Origin: CAVYTF01 sp963771435 | Lineage (GTDB): Bacteria; Bacteroidota; Bacteroidia; Chitinophagales; Chitinophagaceae | DNA length: 64,000 nt | Reading direction: 5' to 3' | NCBI GenBank assembly: GCA_963771435.1 | Contig: CAVYTF010000026.1 | Location: 1 to 64,000 of the forward strand | Made by a program: the position numbers and the translations under genes | The notes under the pieces: generated by a model | What the model was told of the DNA's origin: nothing | Databases searched by the model: none | The model's input: only the letters and a program-made list of their open reading frames with translations | Shown: one piece after another, positions 34,996-43,889 of the stretch | Numbering within the stretch: position 1 is the stretch's first letter | How the letters are laid out: each line of letters starts with the position of its first letter

Positions 34996-35865
34996 ATGAG
35001 TGAACGGCCTTTTATGGAAGAATGGACAGAAGTTATTTCTCCGGCAAACAATTTACTTGATCTAAGGCTTAATGAAGTTTGGCGTTATCGCGACCTCATT
35101 TTACTTTTTGTAAAAAGGGATTTGATAGCGCAATATAAGCAAACAGTACTTGGACCGGTATGGAATGTGGTTCAGCCAGTATTGACAACATTGATGTTTC
35201 TTATTTTGTTCAACAAGATCGCGAACATAAAAACAGATCCATTGCCACCTGTTTTATTTTATATCAGTAGCATTACAATTTGGAATTACTTTTCAACTTG
35301 TTTTACTGCCACATCAACAACTTTTGTTACTAATGCAGGGATTTTTGGTAAAGTATATTTCCCCAGGCTTGCACTACCATTATCTGTTGTTATATCTAAT
35401 ATGGCAAGGTTTGGTATTCAGTTTGGGCTCGTTTTAGTAGTGATGATCTATTATGCAATTGTTAGGCGTTTTCCCATTGAACTTGGGTGGCACATGCTAC
35501 TTATTCCTGTTATTACTGTTATCATGGCAGCAATGGGGCTTGGTTTGGGCATCATTATTTCTTCTTTAACAACGAAGTACAGGGACTTTACTATCCTTGT
35601 AAATTTTGGTGTGCAGTTGCTGATGTATGTTACACCTGTTGCTTATCCTCTGCTTTACCTTGCACAAAAGAGGCATGAGTTGTATAATTTTATAAAATGG
35701 AACCCACTTTCTCCACTGATTGAAGGTTTTCGCTATGCATTGTTTGGTACTGGCATCTTTAGCTGGCGATATTTTTTATATAGTATCGTGGTTGCATTTA
35801 TTTGCCTTATTATCGGTGTTGTACTTTTTAATAAAGTAGAGCGGACATTTATGGATACTGTATAG
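34996..35865 (+). CDS. ABC-2 type polysaccharide exporter permease (Wzm-like)
   Basis: A 289-residue integral membrane protein with six predicted helices, the normal size for Wzm/TagG/KpsM. The amphipathic N-terminus (LLDLRLNEVWRYRDLILLFVKRDLIAQYKQTVLGPVWNVVQPVL) is the family signature, as is the C-terminal NPLSPLIEGFRYALFGTG. With the adjacent Wzt it should flip a lipid-linked polymer made on the cytoplasmic face. Start ATG 34996 (not TTG 34993). Confidence 0.9.
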   Translation: MSERPFMEEWTEVISPANNLLDLRLNEVWRYRDLILLFVKRDLIAQYKQTVLGPVWNVVQPVLTTLMFLILFNKIANIKTDPLPPVLFYISSITIWNYFSTCFTATSTTFVTNAGIFGKVYFPRLALPLSVVISNMARFGIQFGLVLVVMIYYAIVRRFPIELGWHMLLIPVITVIMAAMGLGLGIIISSLTTKYRDFTILVNFGVQLLMYVTPVAYPLLYLAQKRHELYNFIKWNPLSPLIEGFRYALFGTGIFSWRYFLYSIVVAFICLIIGVVLFNKVERTFMDTV

Positions 35866-35906
35866 TTAGCAATTGATAATTTCAGACAAAAAATTAAAGG
35901 GGCTAA

Positions 35907-37151
35907 ATGAGTGATGTGGTGATACTTGTAGAAAATGTTTCAAAGCAATACAGGTTAGGGCAGGTAGGTAGGAAAACAATTAACCAGGATGTAAACAGGT
36001 GGTGGTATAAAGTGCGTGGCAAAGAGGATCCTTATTTGAAAATAGGCCAGGTGAACGACCGCACTACAAAAGGCACGAGCGAATATGTATGGGCCTTGAA
36101 AGATATAAATTTTGAAGTGGGGCGGGGAGAAGTACTTGGCATTATTGGCAGGAATGGCGCTGGGAAATCTACTTTATTAAAAATACTTTCAAAAGTTACT
36201 TCGCCAACCACAGGCAGTATAAAAATAAAAGGCCGCGTGGCTGCGCTGCTTGAAGTGGGTACAGGTTTTCATCCAGACCTTTCGGGCAGGGATAATATTT
36301 TTCTGAACGGTGCCATACTAGGCATGACTAAAAGGGAAATACAAAGCAAGTTTGATGAAATTGTAGATTTTGCAGGTGTAGAGCTGTATATTGAAACTCC
36401 AGTTAAGCGCTACAGCAGCGGGATGTATGTACGTTTGGCATTTGCAGTAGCAGCGCATCTTGAACCGGATATTTTAATTGTGGATGAGGTGCTTGCTGTT
36501 GGCGATGCTGAGTTTCAAAAAAAATGTTTGGGTAAAATGAAAGATGTAAGTGTGAAAGACGGTAGGACTGTGTTGTTTGTGAGCCATAATATGATTGCCG
36601 TTAAAAGTTTATGCACAAAAGGGATATTGCTTAATCAGGGTGCGATAGAAAACAGCGGAAGAATGGATAGTGTTATGAATGCATATATTTCAACAAATAA
36701 AATCAGTTCTTATTCTTCTATAGAGAAGGAAGCAAATGGTTTTACTATACACTCTATTAAAGCAAGCAATAATAGTGTCGAAGGTAATTTTAATATTGAA
36801 GATGATCTGGAATTAATTGTAGATGTTTCAAGTGAAATTTATCTGAATGAAATTAATGTGAACTTATTTTTTAATACTCCGGATGGTGCCTTAGTTTTTG
36901 CTACATGTTCTCCAGTCGAAAAATTTGAAAGGGGGAAGGCTATTTATAAATGCATTATACCTTCTAAAACTTTAAATGATAACATGTATACGATTGATTT
37001 GATGGTAGTATCAAAAGGTTCTATTATTATACATGATATGAAAAACGTTCTTGTTTTACAAGGTAATGAGGATAAAAGAAATGGTGCCTGGTTAGGAAAA
37101 TTCCCCGGATTAATACGGCCGCAATATTTTAAATGGAGTAGAATAAATTAG
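35907..37151 (+). CDS. polysaccharide ABC exporter ATP-binding protein with C-terminal Wzt domain
   Basis: A 414-residue ATPase. Residues 1-~245 are the nucleotide-binding domain: Walker A GRNGAGKST (~81-89), Q-loop region SKVTSPTTGSIKIKGRVAALLEVGTGFHPDLSG, signature YSSGMYVRLAFAVAAHLEPDILIVDEVLAVGD, and switch His in LFVSHN. An insertion (~20-55) precedes the Walker A, as in Wzt. Residues ~265-405 form a beta-sandwich like the carbohydrate-binding domain of Wzt proteins that recognise a modified non-reducing end. Such recognition commonly couples export to capping, and a methyltransferase gene follows with no gap (ATG 37152). Confidence 0.9.
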   Translation: MSDVVILVENVSKQYRLGQVGRKTINQDVNRWWYKVRGKEDPYLKIGQVNDRTTKGTSEYVWALKDINFEVGRGEVLGIIGRNGAGKSTLLKILSKVTSPTTGSIKIKGRVAALLEVGTGFHPDLSGRDNIFLNGAILGMTKREIQSKFDEIVDFAGVELYIETPVKRYSSGMYVRLAFAVAAHLEPDILIVDEVLAVGDAEFQKKCLGKMKDVSVKDGRTVLFVSHNMIAVKSLCTKGILLNQGAIENSGRMDSVMNAYISTNKISSYSSIEKEANGFTIHSIKASNNSVEGNFNIEDDLELIVDVSSEIYLNEINVNLFFNTPDGALVFATCSPVEKFERGKAIYKCIIPSKTLNDNMYTIDLMVVSKGSIIIHDMKNVLVLQGNEDKRNGAWLGKFPGLIRPQYFKWSRIN

Positions 37152-38282
37152 ATGAAGAGTTTCAAAATTGAGCTACAAAAAAAAATAAGAGAATCTAAGA
37201 AAAATAATTTTGGCATTGAAAATTATGACGATCATAGATTTGGCCCATATCTTGAAAAAAAAATAACTGCATATATAACTAATAAACCTGTATTTAATTT
37301 TACATATATTCTTAAATCACAAGTAAAAAAGATTATAGGGTATAAATCAAGGCAGTTTGTAAATGCGAAATTGAAGTCTATAAATAACTATTTGGATAGA
37401 CTTCAATTTTTTTGGGAGCAAGTTAATGAGGAGGATAAAAATTTATTGGTGGATATTATAGCCTACAGGCTTTTAGGCTATAAGAAAATAAAATTACCAA
37501 TAAATAATCCTAGCTATTGGAATGCAATTGAAAAGGCAGCAACTTTAAAAGATGATAAGGATACTCATGACCCACACTTTCTTCATTTTATCCTGAAGAA
37601 ATATGATCTTGCTGAAATTGGGTATAACATTGAATTTTATTTTACTGATCTTGGTATCGCTACTGATTTTATTATTGAGCAGTATGCTTACAAGTCAAAA
37701 AATGAATATTTAGTTTCGGCTGAAAAAGAAGATATAGTTTTAGACCTTGGTGCATGCTGGGGTGATACTGCTTTATATTTTGCTGCTAAAGCCGGAGTGC
37801 ATGGAAAGGTTTATTCTTTTGAGTTTATTCCAGAAAATATACATATATTTAAAAAGAACATTGCTTTAAATTTTTCTTTTATCAATCGAATTGAACTTGT
37901 TAAACATCCTGTCTCTGACAGGACAGGGCAGGAAATCTTTTTTAAAGATAATGGACCGGCAAGCAGGATAGAAACAAGACCTTTTGAAGGACAAACTGGC
38001 TCAGCTACTACTATTAGCATTGATGATTTTGTAAGGTCAAAAAATCTTGCACATGTTAATTTTATAAAAATGGATATTGAAGGTGCTGAACGGAAAGCCT
38101 TGGAAGGTGCTATTGAAACTATAAAAAAATTTAGACCAAAGCTAGCAATTGCTATTTATCACAGCATGGAAGATATTGTGAATATACCAATGTGGATTGC
38201 AGGTCTAAATCTTGGGTATAAAATGTATATTGGACATTATACTATTCATACTGAAGAGACTATACTCTTTGCAAGCAACTAA
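37152..38282 (+). CDS. FkbM-family methyltransferase
   Basis: A 376-residue protein. The first ~170 residues are helical and not diagnostic. The SAM-dependent FkbM domain follows: VLDLGACWGDTALYFAAKAGVHGKVYSFEFIPENIHIFKKNI (~196-237), SDRTGQEIFF, a SATTISIDDFV strand, VNFIKMDIEGAERKALEGA (~300-320) and a conserved LAIAIYHSMEDI. It probably O-methylates a sugar of the polymer. Its position next to Wzt-C invites the idea that it makes the terminal cap, by analogy with E. coli O8/O9 systems. Confidence 0.82.
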   Translation: MKSFKIELQKKIRESKKNNFGIENYDDHRFGPYLEKKITAYITNKPVFNFTYILKSQVKKIIGYKSRQFVNAKLKSINNYLDRLQFFWEQVNEEDKNLLVDIIAYRLLGYKKIKLPINNPSYWNAIEKAATLKDDKDTHDPHFLHFILKKYDLAEIGYNIEFYFTDLGIATDFIIEQYAYKSKNEYLVSAEKEDIVLDLGACWGDTALYFAAKAGVHGKVYSFEFIPENIHIFKKNIALNFSFINRIELVKHPVSDRTGQEIFFKDNGPASRIETRPFEGQTGSATTISIDDFVRSKNLAHVNFIKMDIEGAERKALEGAIETIKKFRPKLAIAIYHSMEDIVNIPMWIAGLNLGYKMYIGHYTIHTEETILFASN

Positions 38283-38285
38283 TAA

Positions 38286-39356
38286 ATGATTAATGTGACA
38301 AAAACATATCTCCCTCGTTTTGACGAATATGCTTCAGTTTTAAAACGTGCGTGGGACAAAGCATTGATAACCAATAACGGAGAATTGGTTATTGAGCTGG
38401 AAAAAAAATTAAAAGAATACCTGCATGTTGAGAACCTGCTTTTTTGCAGTAACGGCACAGTGGTTTTGCAGATGGCATTAAAAGCGTTAAACATTACCAA
38501 AGAAGTAATTACCACACCGTTTTCTTATGTTGCTACAACCAATGTGATTCTTTGGGAAAATTGTAAGCCTGTTTTTGTTGATATAAGAAAAGATATTTTT
38601 TGTATTGATGAAAACAAAATAGAAGCGGCCATTACAGAAAATACGCAGGCTATTTTAGCTACGCATGTTTATGGCTTTCCCTGTGATGTTGATAAAATAG
38701 AAAAGCTTGCTGCAAAATATAAGTTGAAAGTTATTTATGATGGCGCGCATGCGTTTGGCTGCACGTATAAGGGAAAATCATTGTTATCATTTGGCGATAT
38801 TTCTACATGTAGTTTTCACGCAACAAAAATTTTTCATACGGTTGAAGGTGGCGCAGTTATTTGCAACAACAAACAAGTGTTTGAAAAACTCTATTTATAT
38901 CGTCAGTTTGGCCACATTTACGATGACTATATTGACATTGGCATCAATGGAAAAAATTCGGAGTTTCATGCTGCAATGGGTTTGTGTGTTTTGCCAAAGA
39001 TGGCTGATATAATTGATTCACGAAAAAAATCATCAGCACAATACGATACTTTATTAAGCATTAAAATAAAAAAACTTATTTTACCGGAAGGCTTGATTTA
39101 TAATTATGGTTATTACCCTATATTGTTTTCAACAGAAGAAAAATTGCTAAGCGCAATGCAGCCTCTGAAAATGCAGAATATTTTTTGCCGCAGGTATTTT
39201 TATCCATCATTAAATGAATTGAATTTCTTATCATATCAGTCTTGCGAAGTTTCTGAAAACATCAGCAGAAGGGTGCTTTGCCTGCCATTCTATTACGGTA
39301 TGAAAAGTGAAACAATAAAAAAAATTTGCGACATGATAAACAATGCGATCAAGTAA
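38286..39356 (+). CDS. DegT/DnrJ/EryC1/StrS sugar aminotransferase
   Basis: A 356-residue PLP-dependent enzyme that transfers an amino group to a keto-sugar nucleotide. The PLP lysine is Lys181 in SFHATKIFHTVEGGAVICNN; the preceding YDGAHAFG holds the cofactor Asp, and NGKNSEFHAAMGL follows. The N-terminus TKTYLPRFDEYASVLKRAWDKALITNNGELVIELEKKL is typical. It is coupled to a NeuD-like acetyltransferase, so an acetamido sugar is the likely outcome. Confidence 0.88.
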   Translation: MINVTKTYLPRFDEYASVLKRAWDKALITNNGELVIELEKKLKEYLHVENLLFCSNGTVVLQMALKALNITKEVITTPFSYVATTNVILWENCKPVFVDIRKDIFCIDENKIEAAITENTQAILATHVYGFPCDVDKIEKLAAKYKLKVIYDGAHAFGCTYKGKSLLSFGDISTCSFHATKIFHTVEGGAVICNNKQVFEKLYLYRQFGHIYDDYIDIGINGKNSEFHAAMGLCVLPKMADIIDSRKKSSAQYDTLLSIKIKKLILPEGLIYNYGYYPILFSTEEKLLSAMQPLKMQNIFCRRYFYPSLNELNFLSYQSCEVSENISRRVLCLPFYYGMKSETIKKICDMINNAIK

Positions 39357-39365
39357 ATATCTATT

Positions 39366-39989
39366 ATGATAATAATAGGAGCAAAGGGTTTTGCAAAACA
39401 ATTAATTGAAATTTTTTTTCAGTCAAAGAATACAAAAAATTTATTTTTCTATGATGATATTTCAATAAACATACCTGATGCTTTGTTTGGTAGGAAGATT
39501 CTAAAAAACATAGAAGATGCAATGTCTGTTTTTCAGAGTGTTTCAAACGAATTTTGTCTTGGGCTTGGAAATCCGCAGATAAGAGAAAAAATGGTTGAAA
39601 AATTTGAGTACACAGGAGGCAAATTATGCAGCGTCATCAGCCCTCATTCCCACATATCTTCATTTGTACATGATATCGGGCAAGGATGCAATATTCTTAC
39701 TGGAGCTGTTATTGAAAATGATGTTCATATTGAAAAAGGTGTTTTGATTAATGTAAATGCTGTAGTTAATCATGATACTTATATTAGTGAGTATTGTGAA
39801 ATTTCGCCCGGTGCAAAATTATTAGGCAATGTTCGTGTAGAAAAAAAATGCATTATTGGTGCTAATGCTGTAATACTACCGGGAATTAATATTGGAACCA
39901 ATGTAATAATAGGTGCAGGCGCTGTAGTGACAAAAGATGTAAGTTCAAATAAAACTATGGTAGGAGTTCCTGCAAGAGAATTAAAATAG
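39366..39989 (+). CDS. NeuD-like sugar O/N-acetyltransferase (left-handed beta helix)
   Basis: A 207-residue acyltransferase. The N-terminal PglD-type nucleotide-binding subdomain begins MIIIGAKGFAKQLIEIF. A hexapeptide-repeat helix follows (ILTGAVIENDVHIEKGVLINVNAVVNHDTYI...PGAKLLGNVRVEKKCIIGANAVILPGINIGTNVIIGAGAVVTKDV), with catalytic His in VNHD. It ends VGVPARELK. It pairs with the upstream aminotransferase; an acetyl-CoA-dependent N-acetylation of an aminosugar is the usual reaction in this arrangement. Confidence 0.88.
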   Translation: MIIIGAKGFAKQLIEIFFQSKNTKNLFFYDDISINIPDALFGRKILKNIEDAMSVFQSVSNEFCLGLGNPQIREKMVEKFEYTGGKLCSVISPHSHISSFVHDIGQGCNILTGAVIENDVHIEKGVLINVNAVVNHDTYISEYCEISPGAKLLGNVRVEKKCIIGANAVILPGINIGTNVIIGAGAVVTKDVSSNKTMVGVPARELK

Positions 39990-39990
39990 A

Positions 39991-40998
39991 ATGTATAAAT
40001 TAAGTATTTGCTGTATCACTTATAACCAGGAAAAGTTTATCGCACAGGCACTTGATGGATTTTTAATGCAACATACTGATTTTGATTTTGAAATAATTGT
40101 TGGAGATGATTGCAGTACTGATAATACAGCAATCATTTGCATGGAATATCAAAAAAAATATCCCCGAAGAATAAGTTTGATCAGGCATAAAAAAAATATC
40201 GGAATGATGCCCAATTTTATTCAAACTCTAAGTCAGTGTACGGGCAAATATATCGCTCTTTGTGAAGGTGATGATTATTGGTGTGATGAAAATAAACTGC
40301 AAAAACAAGTTGATTTTTTGGAAGCAAATAGCGAATATTCTGTCTGCTTTCATAAAGTTATTGAATTAATAAACGGACAACTTGTAAATTCAAAAACAAA
40401 CACATCTCTTGAAGAAGAAACATATACAATAACTCAATTAGCAAAGGGTAATTTTATTCATACTCCTTCTGTGATTTTTCGCAATAAATTATTTACTGAA
40501 TTTCCGCAATGGTTTAATATATCTCCGGTTGGCGATTACGTATTACATATGCTTAATGCAAGGCATGGAGCAATAAAATATTTTCCTCAGCCTATGGCTG
40601 TTTATAGAAGTCACAATGGTGGCATTTGGTCTAGTAATAATAAAACAAACCGATTAGAAAAATGGTTAATTGTATTGGATTTCTTGTTGCAGGAAACTTT
40701 TGAACCTGATGTAAAACAAATTTTATTTAAACAAAAAGCTGTATACAGAGAAGCTTATTTAAAAGTTTTAATGAACGCGCCGGATTGGAAAGTTTTTCTT
40801 AAAAAACTTTCAGACTATTCAAAAGAAGATGAAAATATTTCACAAAAATGGCTCATAGAATATTATCCTCAATATATTACTTTCCTAAAAGCTTCGCAGA
40901 GTTATCAGCTTTCAGAATTGATACGTAGGTTTATTTCCAAATTTAATAATGGTTATAGACGGCTATACAGAAAAAATAAAATAAAAATTAAGAATTGA
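39991..40998 (+). CDS. glycosyltransferase family 2
   Basis: A 335-residue GT-A transferase. The N-terminal fold begins LSICCITYNQEKFIAQALDGFLMQ, with nucleotide-binding IIVGDDCSTDNTAII and the DXD-region YIALCEGDDYWCDENKLQKQVDFLE. Acceptor-side residues are VGDYVLHMLNARHGAIKYFPQPMAVYRSHNGGIWS. The C-terminus is basic (~300-335), suggesting membrane association. The sugar specificity cannot be read. Confidence 0.87.
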   Translation: MYKLSICCITYNQEKFIAQALDGFLMQHTDFDFEIIVGDDCSTDNTAIICMEYQKKYPRRISLIRHKKNIGMMPNFIQTLSQCTGKYIALCEGDDYWCDENKLQKQVDFLEANSEYSVCFHKVIELINGQLVNSKTNTSLEEETYTITQLAKGNFIHTPSVIFRNKLFTEFPQWFNISPVGDYVLHMLNARHGAIKYFPQPMAVYRSHNGGIWSSNNKTNRLEKWLIVLDFLLQETFEPDVKQILFKQKAVYREAYLKVLMNAPDWKVFLKKLSDYSKEDENISQKWLIEYYPQYITFLKASQSYQLSELIRRFISKFNNGYRRLYRKNKIKIKN

Positions 40999-41107
40999 GA
41001 AAAAAAGAAAGATTGGTAAAATTGTTAGAATATAAATGGGTATCGAGATTGGAGAGCTACAATATTTTTCACCAGACTGCCTCCTTAATACTTTAATATT
41101 AAAAAAA

Positions 41108-41115
41108 TAAGTTTG
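41108..41115 (+). promoter_or_regulatory. possible internal -7 box (TAAGTTTG)
   Basis: It fits TAnnTTTG and is 8 bases before the ATG at 41124, in a 125-base gap that interrupts the otherwise tight gene series. Such closeness would give a nearly leaderless mRNA. Confidence 0.3.
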
Positions 41116-41123
41116 CTGACTTA

Positions 41124-42077
41124 ATGAAAATATCAGTTGCGCTTTGCACATATAATGGCCAGCAATTTTTGCTAAAGCAAATAGAAAGTATTTTTTTCCA
41201 ATCTTTTTCAGTAGATGAAATAATTATTTGTGATGATAATTCTACAGATAATACAATAAGTATTATAAGTGGTTTTCTGCAAAAATATCCTGAGATAATT
41301 AAACTATATATTAATAAAAATAACCTTGGAATTGTAAGAAATTTTCAAAAAGCAATATCTTTATGTAGCGGTGATGTAATATTTTTATGTGATCAAGATG
41401 ATATTTGGAAGAAAGATAAAGTAGAAAAGACAAGTAATTTTTTTGATGAAAACCCTTTACTTTATGCTGTTTTTTCAAATGCTGATTTAATTAATGAATT
41501 TTCTTTATCTCTTAGTAAAACTTTGTGGGATTCACTGCTTTTTAAAGGCACTGTTAATATATTCCGTCATTTATTATTTTACAGAAATGTAGTTACTGGA
41601 GCTTGTTTAACAATAAAAAAAGAAACTTTAAAATTGATATTGCCCTTCCCCGAAAAAGGGAAGATGCTGCATGACGAATGGATAGCTTTAAAATTGTCAA
41701 AAGTTAATAAAATTGGTTTTATTAATATTGCCTTGGTTGAATATCGGGTACACAATAATCAAAAAACCGGCTTGCCAAGAGAAAATTTTGATGCCGATTA
41801 TAAAATTATCCGTGAAGCAATATTTAATGATGAGGCCTCTGTTTATCCGCTTTATTATTATTACCATTGGCGACATAGACTTGAACTTATCCATTCTTTA
41901 AAAAAAGATTATTTGATATCTGTAGATAACATTCTTATAAAAGAGATGAATGAAAAGCTGAAAAAAGGACTATTTATTTATTTCAAAAAAATGCCTGTAG
42001 TTAAGAGGAAAATTACTTTATTAAAATGGTTGATAAAAAACAAAGGTGTTTCTATAAATGAATTAATTAACCTTTAA
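41124..42077 (+). CDS. glycosyltransferase family 2
   Basis: A 317-residue GT-A enzyme: ISVALCTYNGQQFLLKQIESIFFQ, IICDDNSTDNTISII, and VIFLCDQDDIWKKDKVE with the QDD metal motif. VTGACLTIKKE and LHDEWIALKLSKVNKIGFINIALVEYRVHNNQKTG place it in the rhamnosyl/WcaA-like branch. It has no membrane segment. It starts after a 125-base gap, the largest in this part of the locus. Confidence 0.87.
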   Translation: MKISVALCTYNGQQFLLKQIESIFFQSFSVDEIIICDDNSTDNTISIISGFLQKYPEIIKLYINKNNLGIVRNFQKAISLCSGDVIFLCDQDDIWKKDKVEKTSNFFDENPLLYAVFSNADLINEFSLSLSKTLWDSLLFKGTVNIFRHLLFYRNVVTGACLTIKKETLKLILPFPEKGKMLHDEWIALKLSKVNKIGFINIALVEYRVHNNQKTGLPRENFDADYKIIREAIFNDEASVYPLYYYYHWRHRLELIHSLKKDYLISVDNILIKEMNEKLKKGLFIYFKKMPVVKRKITLLKWLIKNKGVSINELINL

Positions 42078-42091
42078 TTACTATATTATTC

Positions 42092-42988
42092 ATGCCTATT
42101 ATACTTCCGATAGTTACCATAATTGCTATTTCTTACAATCAGGAAAAATATGTGATTGAAACATTAAAAAGTATTAAAAATCAAACTTATCAATCCATAC
42201 AGCTTATCATTTCTGATGACGGCTCAACAGATGGTACAAAAGAATTTATAAATAATTGGATAAAAACCGAATATCCTTCTGCACTTTTTTTGGATAATAC
42301 TATAAACGTTGGCGTTACTAAAAATCTTAATCGGGCTATTCCGTTTATCAAAGGAGATTTTGTAAAACAAATTGGCTGCGACGATATACTTATTGATAAT
42401 TCTGTAAGTATAATCATGAAAAAATTTTTAGAATTACCCAAAGAATATGGAGTTATTTATACTAATATGCATAGAATAAATGAAATAGGAAATTTAATTG
42501 ATAATGTCGGCGTTGTTGAAGACCGAGGCCACCCCACTTTCAGTGGTTACGTGTATAAGGAAATGATACAAAAACCGTTTATAACATCAGCAAGTATTAT
42601 TTTTAAAAGACAGGTACTCAATAAATTAATGCAGTTCAATGAAAAAGTTTTTTATGAAGACCATGATACCTACTTAAGAGCGTCAAAATATTTTAAGTTC
42701 TTTTATATACCCGAAAAGACAGTAAAATATCGAGTACATGCCGCATCACTAATTAATTCTTCTTCCAAAATAAAATATTTCTGTAATGAATTTCAAGTAT
42801 ACATGACAAGCTACGACAGCAATGAAGAATATAAACTGCTCTTTCTCGAAAGGCTACTTTTTTGCATAAAAAATTTATATTCTTTAAAATATGAAAAAAT
42901 TGCTTTTTTCTCAGCAAAAGCATTTTTTAAAACAGGAGAGAGTAAATTTTTGAAATATGCATTTGCCTCAATTCCATTTTTCAAATGA
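42092..42988 (+). CDS. glycosyltransferase family 2
   Basis: A 298-residue GT-A enzyme: VTIIAISYNQEKYVIETLKSIKNQ, IISDDGSTDGTKEFI, GDFVKQIGCDDILIDNSV (DD metal motif), FYEDHDTYLRASKYFKFFYIPEKTVKYRVHAASLINSS. A shorter C-terminus than its two upstream neighbours. Separate substrate use is expected, as the three GT2 proteins are clearly not recent duplicates. Confidence 0.86.
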   Translation: MPIILPIVTIIAISYNQEKYVIETLKSIKNQTYQSIQLIISDDGSTDGTKEFINNWIKTEYPSALFLDNTINVGVTKNLNRAIPFIKGDFVKQIGCDDILIDNSVSIIMKKFLELPKEYGVIYTNMHRINEIGNLIDNVGVVEDRGHPTFSGYVYKEMIQKPFITSASIIFKRQVLNKLMQFNEKVFYEDHDTYLRASKYFKFFYIPEKTVKYRVHAASLINSSSKIKYFCNEFQVYMTSYDSNEEYKLLFLERLLFCIKNLYSLKYEKIAFFSAKAFFKTGESKFLKYAFASIPFFK

Positions 42989-43021
42989 GTTATTTCTTCA
43001 TTTTATACTTTTAATATCGAT

Positions 43022-43762
43022 ATGTTCAAAAATTATATATATAGAATGTCAAAAGTTTTTGGTGCTGCTATATCTAAAGAGCATTTTTCAAAAATTACAG
43101 AAGATATATATTACACTTATGGAGTTTCACAAGTGTTGCATAAACTTTCTGTTGAAGAATCTGCATTATGGATAAAAAATTTCATAGGAGATACTATTTT
43201 CTTTAACAAAAAAGTAGATTTAAGAAATTATATAATAAAATATTTTCAAAATTCAGAATTGCTTTTAGATAACAATTTGTTTCTTGAATTTGGCGTTGCA
43301 TCTGGCACATCTATAAACTCTTTTGCAAAAGGCTTACAAACCAATTTTTTTGGCTTTGATACTTTTGAAGGCATGCCTGAAGACTGGAAGGGGTGGAATG
43401 TAAAACAAGGACAATTTAGCAGTAATGGTTTATTGCCTAAAGTTGAGCAAAATGTACGGCTTATTAAAGGATTAATTGAAAATACACTTCCTACATTCTT
43501 GCAAGCGCATGCCGTGAAGAAAATAGCTTTTATTCATATAGATACAGATACTTATGCACCTGCAAAAACAATATTGCAGTTGTGCAAGAAATTTTTTTTC
43601 CCAGGCACGCTTATTTTATTTGACGAGTTACATTCTTATACTTCATGGAAATTGCATGAATATAAAGCTTTGATGGAAGAGTTGCCGATTGACTCCTATA
43701 ATTTCATCGCTTTTTCGGAATATAAGCAAGGTCTTATTAAGATTATTAAAGCTAATGATTGA
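43022..43762 (+). CDS. TylF/MycF-type (macrocin) O-methyltransferase
   Basis: A 246-residue class I SAM methyltransferase. The SAM loop is LFLEFGVASGTSINSFAKGL (~92-111). It is followed by FFGFDTFEGMPEDWKGWN, a family signature, and by FIHIDTDTYAPAKTIL and GTLILFDELHSY, containing metal-binding Asp/Glu. Enzymes of this group methylate sugar hydroxyls in a Mg2+-dependent way. A second methyltransferase (FkbM) lies 5 kb upstream and a broken third at 52968, so the glycan is probably methylated at more than one position. Confidence 0.83.
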   Translation: MFKNYIYRMSKVFGAAISKEHFSKITEDIYYTYGVSQVLHKLSVEESALWIKNFIGDTIFFNKKVDLRNYIIKYFQNSELLLDNNLFLEFGVASGTSINSFAKGLQTNFFGFDTFEGMPEDWKGWNVKQGQFSSNGLLPKVEQNVRLIKGLIENTLPTFLQAHAVKKIAFIHIDTDTYAPAKTILQLCKKFFFPGTLILFDELHSYTSWKLHEYKALMEELPIDSYNFIAFSEYKQGLIKIIKAND

Positions 43763-43889
43763 ACCAGAATGTGTAATTCCACAAATACTGAAAGCATTTC
43801 TGCAATGTATTAAGCATATACATAAATCAGAGCAATGCAAAAAATAGAATCCTTCTTAATAATATTGTTGAATATTTTTTAAACAAAAA

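Noticed and set aside
43763..43889. Possible small gene or terminator in the spacer before 43890
   Set aside because: A short frame (IPQILKAFLQCIKH...) has no start or family. The AT-only 6-bp hairpin aatatt-gttg-aatatt is too weak to call.
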